The notes below the pieces were generated by a model. That model was given only the letters and a program-made list of their open reading frames with translations. It was not told the DNA's origin and made no database searches. A stretch of DNA of 64,000 nucleotides from contig JAVTVX010000015.1 of NCBI GenBank assembly GCA_033439265.1, forward strand, positions 20,699,947 through 20,763,946. Reading direction: 5' to 3'. Below are positions 57,386 through 64,000 of this stretch, piece after piece (positions within the stretch are counted from its first letter, which is position 1; every line of letters begins with the position of its first letter). Position numbers and translations under genes: made by a program. This DNA is from Dillenia suffruticosa (taxonomy: Eukaryota; Streptophyta; Magnoliopsida; Dilleniales; Dilleniaceae).

Positions 57386-60300
57386 CTCCCCCTCAAGTTG
57401 GGTGCGTAGATATCGATAGTGCCCAACTTGTTCATGATTTCTTGAAGATGCATTGCAGTTCCCCCTTTTGTGAAGATATCAGCTAGTTGCTCTTTTCCTT
57501 TGATGTAGGGAGTAGCTATAAGCTTTTCTTCCACCTTTTGTCGAATGAAGTGACAATCAACTTCTATGTGTTTAGTCCTTTCATGGAAGACCGGATTGGA
57601 TGCAATATGAATCGCCGATTGATTGTCACAATGCAAGTTGATTGGTGTAGAAACATTGAACCCTAATTCCTCTACTAGAGCCTTCAACCATACAATCTCA
57701 CTGGCCGCTGACGCCATTGCCCTATACTCAGCCTCTGCACTCGATCTTGACACCACATGCTGTTTTTTGCTCTTCCATGCTACCAAGTTGCCTCCTACGA
57801 ACATGCAGTACCCGGTGGTAGATCTTCTATCCTTTGAATCGCTCGCCCAATCTGCATCGCAAAAGCCTTCAATTTGGGAGCTTCCACTGTTCTTCATCCA
57901 AATACCTAGACCGGGTGATTTCTTGATGTAGTGAAGGATGCGCTCAACTGCTCTCCAATGACCCTTCTTTGGAGAATGCATATGTTGACTAATTTGGCTC
58001 ACAGCAAAGGCTATGTCTGGCCTAGTGATGGTGAGGTAGATCAGCCGTCCTACAAGTCTCTGATATCTCTCTATGTCCTCAAATGGCTCCTCATCATCTA
58101 CTAGAGGTCCAGTGGTGACAATAGGGCTACAAGCTGGCTTTCCTCCTAGCTTTCCTGTTTCCTGCAAAAGATCAAGAGCATATTTCCTTTGGGATAGAAT
58201 TAACCCATTATTACAATAGGCTAACTCAATTCCTAGGAAATACTTTAGTCTCCCTAAATCTTTAATTTCAAATCTAGAACTCAAGAAATTTCTAACTATA
58301 TCTATTAAATGCATGTCATTTCCTGTAATGATGATATCATCTACGTAAACTAAGGCTATCACAATTTTATCATTGTTTTTTTTTTAATGAAAACAGATGA
58401 GTCGCTATGGCATTTAACAAATCCACTACTAAGGAAAGCATGGCTTAATTTTGCATACCATGCCCTTGGGGATTGCTTCAGCCCGTAGATAGCCTTGCGT
58501 AGTTTGCACACATTTCCTCCTTGTTGTTGGAACCCTTGAGGAAGTTGCATGTACACTTCTTCTTCGAGATCTCCTTGAAGGAACGCGTTTGCTACATCCA
58601 TTTGAAACATGCTCCATCCATGGTTCACCGCAAGAGACATCAAGACCCTAATTGTGTTCATTTTGGCAACAGGTGCGTATGTCTCTTTGTAATCTATCCC
58701 ATATGCTTGAGTGAATCCTTTAGCCACAAGTCTTGCCTTAAACCTTTCAATTGATCCATCACTTTGATATTTGATTTTGTATACCCATTTGCATCCGACG
58801 GCCCGCTTGCCCTTTGGAAGAGAGGTGACTTCCCATGTACCGTTCTTAGTCAATGCATCTAGCTCTTCCTTCATTGCCTTTCTCCACCTTGGGTCCTTGG
58901 ATGCTTCATCATATGTCCTAGGCTCCTGTTCTTTATCTATGCCACTCAAAAAATTTTGGTGGCTCAAAGAAACATGTGAGATGGTATAATAATTAGAAAT
59001 CGGATGAGATGTTACCTTGGAGTTATAGTAAACTCTACGGTTAATCCATTCCGAACGGGGAACCCTAAGCCTCGTGGATCGCCTAAGGTGAGGAGGTGGT
59101 GCATCCAAATCTCCCTCTACATGCTCGGATTCTTCCTCTTCGGTTTCTTGATCTCCCCCTGAAGTGTGGGCTGCCTCCTCTTCTATGGAGTTTGATCCTT
59201 CTTCTTCATTATTTTGAGATTGCTCATTAGTCTCTTGGGAGATTCCTTCTGCAATTGGTGGAGATGATTGATTCGGGAGAAGTAAGAAATTCCACGTGCT
59301 TGGAGTGTTCTCTTCTTTTGATGATTGATGTTCTTCATTATCTACAAAAAAGGTCTCATTCTCCACAAATATCACATCCTTAGATGTGTATGTTTGGTCA
59401 GTCTTAGGGTCATAACATCTATACCCCTTTTCAAAGGAAGCATACCCCAAAAATATGCACTTTCTACCCTTGTGATCTAACTTATCCCTCATGTGTGCAG
59501 GAATATGAATGTAACATACACAACCGAATGTTCTAAGATGAGATATCTTAGGTTTTCTATCTAGTAGGACTTCTAATGGTGACTTGCCATCTAGGACTTG
59601 AGATGGGATAAGGTTTATTAGGTGGACAGCGGTTTTTATTCCATCACACCAAAATTTCTTAGGCACATTTGCATGAAACATCATAGCTCTAGTTATTTCT
59701 AATATGTGCCTATTTTTCCTTTCGGCCACCCCATTTTGTTGAGGTGTGTATACACAAGACATTTGATGTACAATGCCATTCTCTCTAAGGTAGTTTTCAA
59801 ATTTCAAACTAGTGAATTCCCCACCATGATCCGTCCTTAGAATTTTAATGTTAGCATTGTAAAGTTTTGTCACATATCTCTCATAGCTTTTAAAGGCTTC
59901 AAAAGCTTGATCTTTGGTATTCAAAAGATAGACCCAAGTGTACCTAGTTTTTTGGTCTACAAAAGTAATGAAATACTTGTAGCCTAAATGAGATTTGATG
60001 GGTGAAGTCCACAAATCCGAATGAACTAAATCAAAAGCATCTTTATAAATTGTTTTTGAATTGGGATACATTGATCGGGTTTCTTTTCCCAGAATACAAG
60101 CTTTACAATGTCTATTTTCAATATTAATACTTGGAAATAGACGCTTTAAAGCTTGGTCACTAGGATGCCCAAAACGTTTATGCCAAAGAGATCCATCTTC
60201 TTTGACATGAGCTACGAGTGCATGATGCTTTTGATCCAAAAAATATAGATCCCCTCTTCTAGAACCCTTGCCAATCAATTGATTCGACTTGAGGTCCTGA

Positions 60301-61580
60301 AAAGTAACAGTGTTCGGGTCAAAAACAACTCTACACCCTTGATCCTTAGTGACTTTGCTAATGGACAAAAGATTTGAAGTGAGTTGGGGAACAAATAAAG
60401 CATTTGATGTTTTTCCAAAAAGTTCAATTTCCCCAATTTGCTCAACTTTCAAATCTTGCCCATTGGCAACACGGACAATCTTATGGTTAGGGAGTTTTTT
60501 AAAACGCTTGATTTTTCTTCTATCCCTTACCATATGATGGTCCGTTCCCGAATCAATGAGAAAATCTTCGAAATTGAAAGAGGATAAAGTGCTTTGATTT
60601 TTACCATTGGAGGGAGCAAGTTGTTGAAACTTCTTGGAGATGTCATTGAGTTGACTTTGAAGAGCAGCAAAATCAGCCATGGTAGGTCCTTGAAGCTTGG
60701 CGTGAAGTGAATTATGCTGCTCAGAAAGTTGCTCCCTTGGTTTGAAGGTCTTGGGCTTTAAATGAGGATGAAGGTTCCAACACTTCTCCTTTGTATGTCC
60801 TCTTTTCTTGCAATGGGTGCATACATCAATTTTCTTTGGAACTTGATGTGCTTTGGCAGCCATGTGCTCTTTAACGGTAGCCATGTGACCTTGAGCTTCA
60901 AGTCTAAGTTTGGAATTTTCTTCCAAACGCATGCTAACTTCCGTTCGTTGGATCATATTTTGCACTTCTCCAAATGAAGGAAATTCCTTCATTCGGAGAA
61001 TTTCTTGTCTAAGAAGAGAGTAGGAATCATCTAGACCCATGAGAAGACCAAAGATTTTATCTTCTTCTTTCCTCTTGTGGAGGACTTTGAGATCTATGGA
61101 ATCTGGGCGGAGAGTGGAGAGCTCATTCCAAGCATCAGTATATTCCCCAAAGTATTGAGGAAGAGATTTCCCTTCCTTTTTGATGTTTGAAATTTGTCGT
61201 TTGAGCTCAAAAATTCTGCCAAGGTTAGATTCTTGGCCATAAAGAGAAAACATTGTGTCCCATATTAGTTTTGCATTGGGAGCACAAGTCACCATGGCTT
61301 TGTGTGTTTCATCCATGGAATTGAGTAGAAGAAAAAACACATGATTGTCCCTCTTCTTCCATTCTCTGAAGGAAGAATCCACCTCTTCAAGTGGTTGATC
61401 AAGTATGTGACCCTCCAAGTTGTGAAGTTCCAGCGCTCTTCTCATCAAGGCTGCCCATTGATAATAATTTCCTCCTCTTAATTGAATGGAGGATATATTT
61501 TGAAATTGGGTAATGTTGATGGAAGGTGGAAGGTCACCCAACCTTGAAGAGGAAGGGATCGAAGTTTTCTCTGATACCAT
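57328..61580 (-). pseudogene. C3 gag-pol, near-intact with one homopolymer frameshift
   Basis: Open for 1073 codons from the LTR/PBS ATG at 61580 through gag (zinc knuckle CTHCKKRGHTKEKC), protease (DSG), integrase (HSDLWTSP, RTDHGGEF, AERKN) and early RT. The frame shifts at 58376-58385, where ten T (plus strand) replace the eight-base TTTTTTCT of C1 and C2. This adds two bases. The frame then resumes from about 58362 (IALVYVDDIIITG) to the stop at 57328, inside the 3' LTR. Every catalytic motif is present. With identical LTRs, the frameshift is either very recent or a sequencing error in a homopolymer. If it is an error, C3 is a complete, possibly active element. Confidence 0.93.
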
Positions 61581-62040
61581 GTTGAAATATCAAAAAATAG
61601 AGCACAAGAAATGAAGAATACTTCTGAATTTTATTGAAGAAGAATGAGAGCATACATGGACATATTTGAGAGCATTTTTCTCATAGAGTTTTGGAGATAC
61701 AATAAGGCTCTATTTATAGAGAAAAGGAAAAAATAGCCAGTAGATAGTGATTCAAAAGTAATATTCCCGTTGGAGCTCAAACCCCAAGGAATTCCAACAG
61801 CTAGTTTTTTGACTGTTGAAATATATACTACCCAAACTGCCCCTAGCTATTTGGGTTTGCTTCCTAGACTTTTCTCCAAACTTTTGGGCTTCCTTGGGCC
61901 TATTTTTGAATGTATTTTGGGTTGGTTAAGGCTGCCCAAATGTGTCATGCTTGCTGGACAATGCAGGCTGATTTTTGGGCTTCTAAGTAGATGTACTTGG
62001 TTGGTGATGAAGATGGGTTGAGTTATCCTTCTTTTCAACA
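61580..62040 (-). repeat. C3 5' LTR
   Basis: Next to PBS complement CTCTGATACCA (61569-61579). Flanked on the right by GATAC. Confidence 0.95.
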
Positions 62041-63722
62041 GATACCACATTTCTTGAGAATGATTTTTCTAAAAGACGTAAAATCAATTTGGACCTTACC
62101 TTCTATAAGATGGATGAGTCTAGTGGCTCGGGTGAGCCCAATGGCGGGATATAAGAATCTATTACAGATCTTGGTTCTAGTGAGAGCGATTCATCAAAAG
62201 GCAAAGATTTTTTCTCTCCTCATACGAGTATCGAGGATGCGAACCTTCATTGTGACTTTTGAGGATGATGATGAATCTAAAATAGTCTAAGAGGCTCTCG
62301 AGTGTTCTGCAAAGGACCATATGTTGAAGGCCATGGATGAAGTGAAGAGGAGTCGATGAGAATCAATAAGGTCTAGAACCTAGTTGATTTGCCTGAGGGC
62401 AGAAGGACCATTGAGAACAAGTAGGTTCTCAATGTCAAGAGGAAGGCTAACGGATCGATGAAAAGGTATAAGACCCATTTAGTAACCACGATTATACTTA
62501 TACTTAAAGGCATGGTCTAGCATGGAGTCGTAGTCCAATAAACCTCGATCTATTTATTTTTAGGATTGTCACGAATATGGATCTGAAGTTACACCAGATG
62601 GACATATAGACCACCTTCCATAATAAAAGTTTGGATGAGGATGGTCATTGTGGTTTTACAATGAAAAGGTATAAGACCCATCTCATGGTTTTACAATGAT
62701 CAAGGATGGTCATTGTGTCTATCTGATACGTTCCGATGACTCTTTTATGATCATGTTCTTATATGTAGATGACATTATGTTAGTCGTGAATAACAAAGAG
62801 TATCTAATAACCATTGAAACATGGATATTGTCGAGTTTTGATGTAAATGACATAGGTGAGGCTTAGTTCATTCTCGTAATTTGGATCCAGATGGATTGCT
62901 CGAGAAAGATGTTCTTTAACAAGAGTCCTACATCAGGTAAATTCTTGAGCATTCCGAGATGAGCGATGACAACCCAATAGATATTCCTATCGCTAAAGGT
63001 GAAAACCTAAATCTTAACATATGCCCCCAAATTCAAGAAAAAATAAGGGAGATGAGTAGAATCCCTTATACCAGTGCATTGTAAATTCTAGTATATACGA
63101 TAAGGCATACACAAACAGATATTTATTTTACAGTCGATCTGGTGAGTAGGTATCGATCAAATTCTAGAAGAGATCACTGGAGAGTAAAAGGATTCTAAGA
63201 TATTTCAAGGGAACTGTGGACCTCTTGTTATGTTATGGAGGAGGTAATTTGCATTTCATTAGGTAATTAGATGCTGACTGGGGGTAGCAATTTGGCTGAA
63301 CGCAAACTGACATCAGGTTTTGTCTTCTTGCTCACTAGAGGTACCATTTCTTGGGACAACAATAACCAAACCTATGTAGATTTATCTACGATAGAGACTG
63401 AGATTGTGGCATGCTCAGTTATAGTTCTAAAAAGTGTTTGTTCTAAAAATTTCTGGATGACTTAAGGGTTATGACAGATAGTGGAAAGTTAGTGATGATT
63501 ATTGTGATAATCAGATCACCGTTGCCTACAACTTTGATCCTAAGTATCACAATAAGACCAAATACAAAAATACTAGATATCACTCTATGAGAGACATTAT
63601 CGAGAAGGGTATTGTGATAACTAAATACACTTTTACATACAGCATGGTGGCTGATTTCTTCACAAAACCTATTATGAGAGATTCCTTTGTGAGACATAGA
63701 ATCATTGGATTTAGTGTATTTT
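62041..63722 (+). pseudogene. B3 RT-RNase H remnant
   Basis: Continues B3 after C3. Readable scraps: the hinge and early RT (about 62280-62470), FLYVDDIMLVVNN near 62756-62795 with YVDD kept, and RNase H WDNNNQTYVDLSTIETEIVACS (63350-63420), with FFTKPIMRDSF near 63655-63690. Frame changes every 100-200 bp. It ends at a TGA near 63722, at the same place as B2 RNase H. Dead copy. Confidence 0.75.
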
Positions 63723-64000
63723 GATATTTCTTACTATGTACTAATTTTGATACTTATTAAAATATATGACATCTATGCATTGTTAGGTCATAAGTTTATT
63801 ATTTTTTTCACTTATTTATTGTCATATATTTTGTGATATATTGTGATAAAAGATATGTCAGGCAGGCGTGGTTGACTTTCTCACACTAGTGACCAACTCC
63901 ATCTGAGTGAGTAGGGATGAGATGGTTTTTAGTTTGGCCCTACTAGAATATAAGTCATCATAATATGCGTTCAGGATGAGATCATCTACGATATAATCAA
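63723..64000 (+). other. B3 3' noncoding region
   Basis: Matches B2 14184-14660 as a single copy (GATACTTATT, GTGATAAAAGATATGTCAGG). The 3' LTR is outside the window. Confidence 0.65.

Larger units (their letters stand above)
56925..62040 (-). mobile_element. Copia element C3, youngest insertion
   Basis: Minus strand. LTRs 56925-57385 and 61580-62040, both 461 bp and identical on reading by eye. TSD GATAC at 56920-56924 and 62041-62045. Full gag-pol except a 2-base expansion in one homopolymer. Confidence 0.96.
43094..64000 (+). mobile_element. Ty1/copia element B3, interrupted by C1 and C3
   Basis: Parts in order: 5' LTR 43094-43544, PBS, leader to 44700, gag start to 44841, insertion C1 (44842-55046), gag/protease and integrase (55047-56924), insertion C3 (56925-62040), RT and RNase H (62041-63722), then 3' noncoding sequence to the window edge. 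The host text reads across both insertions once one TSD copy is dropped, and it matches B2 at 9745-9760 and 13020-13040. The 3' LTR lies beyond the window. Confidence 0.88.

Noticed and set aside
58376..58385. Programmed ribosomal frameshift between gag and pol in C3
   Set aside because: The slip site is in the RT, not at a gag-pol border, and sister copies keep one frame there.

Overview
The window is plant nuclear DNA, almost certainly from a eudicot. It is AT-rich intergenic sequence built of LTR retrotransposons nested in each other, with one non-autonomous CACTA DNA transposon and no complete host gene. The evidence is Ty1/copia polyproteins (gag zinc knuckle, DSG protease, DD35E integrase, YVDD reverse transcriptase, RNase H), primer binding sites that match plant initiator-Met tRNA (TGGTATCAGAGC), LTRs with TATAAATA boxes, and 5-bp target-site duplications (TSDs). 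The species cannot be told from the sequence. Family letters below are local labels.

Layout. 1-1466: truncated copia of family A. 1467-~7650: family B copia on the minus strand (B1), lacking its 3' LTR. 8224-15942: family B copia on the plus strand (B2), split by a CACTA element at 10631-11873. 16181-22304: two ~2-kb gypsy-type LTRs only 35 bp apart; the first contains a 2.0-kb LTR-internal-LTR deletion derivative (17678-19688). 23146-30640: LTR-like host sequence carrying a complete family A copia (24746-29810, one 1393-codon ORF) and a family D solo LTR (29907-30350). 32270-34540: decayed gag/transposon-like ORF and a minisatellite. 34600-36560: minus-strand gypsy gag/protease remnant with a family E solo LTR (35164-35645). 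36564-37238: LTR that looks chimeric between A and B. About 37938-38056: possible last exon of a host gene. 38163-43049: decayed family D copia. 43094-64000: a third B element (B3), split by family C copia insertions: C1 (44842-55046), which itself contains C2 (48353-53443), and C3 (56925-62040). C3's two LTRs read identically.

How the parts relate. In families A, C and D the gag-pol ORF fills the whole internal region: the A of its ATG is the last base of the 5' LTR, the PBS is translated as MVSE, and the stop codon lies inside the 3' LTR. TSDs and LTR divergence give a consistent order: B3 first, then C1, then C2, with C3 most recent.

The most interesting signal is in the LTR promoters. 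Families D and E carry arrays of three to five perfect matches to the plant mitosis-specific activator consensus YCYAACGGYYA (the 3R-MYB site), mostly in inverted pairs, about 70 bp upstream of a TATA box. This suggests G2/M-phase transcription of these elements, which is an inference and is not shown by the sequence.
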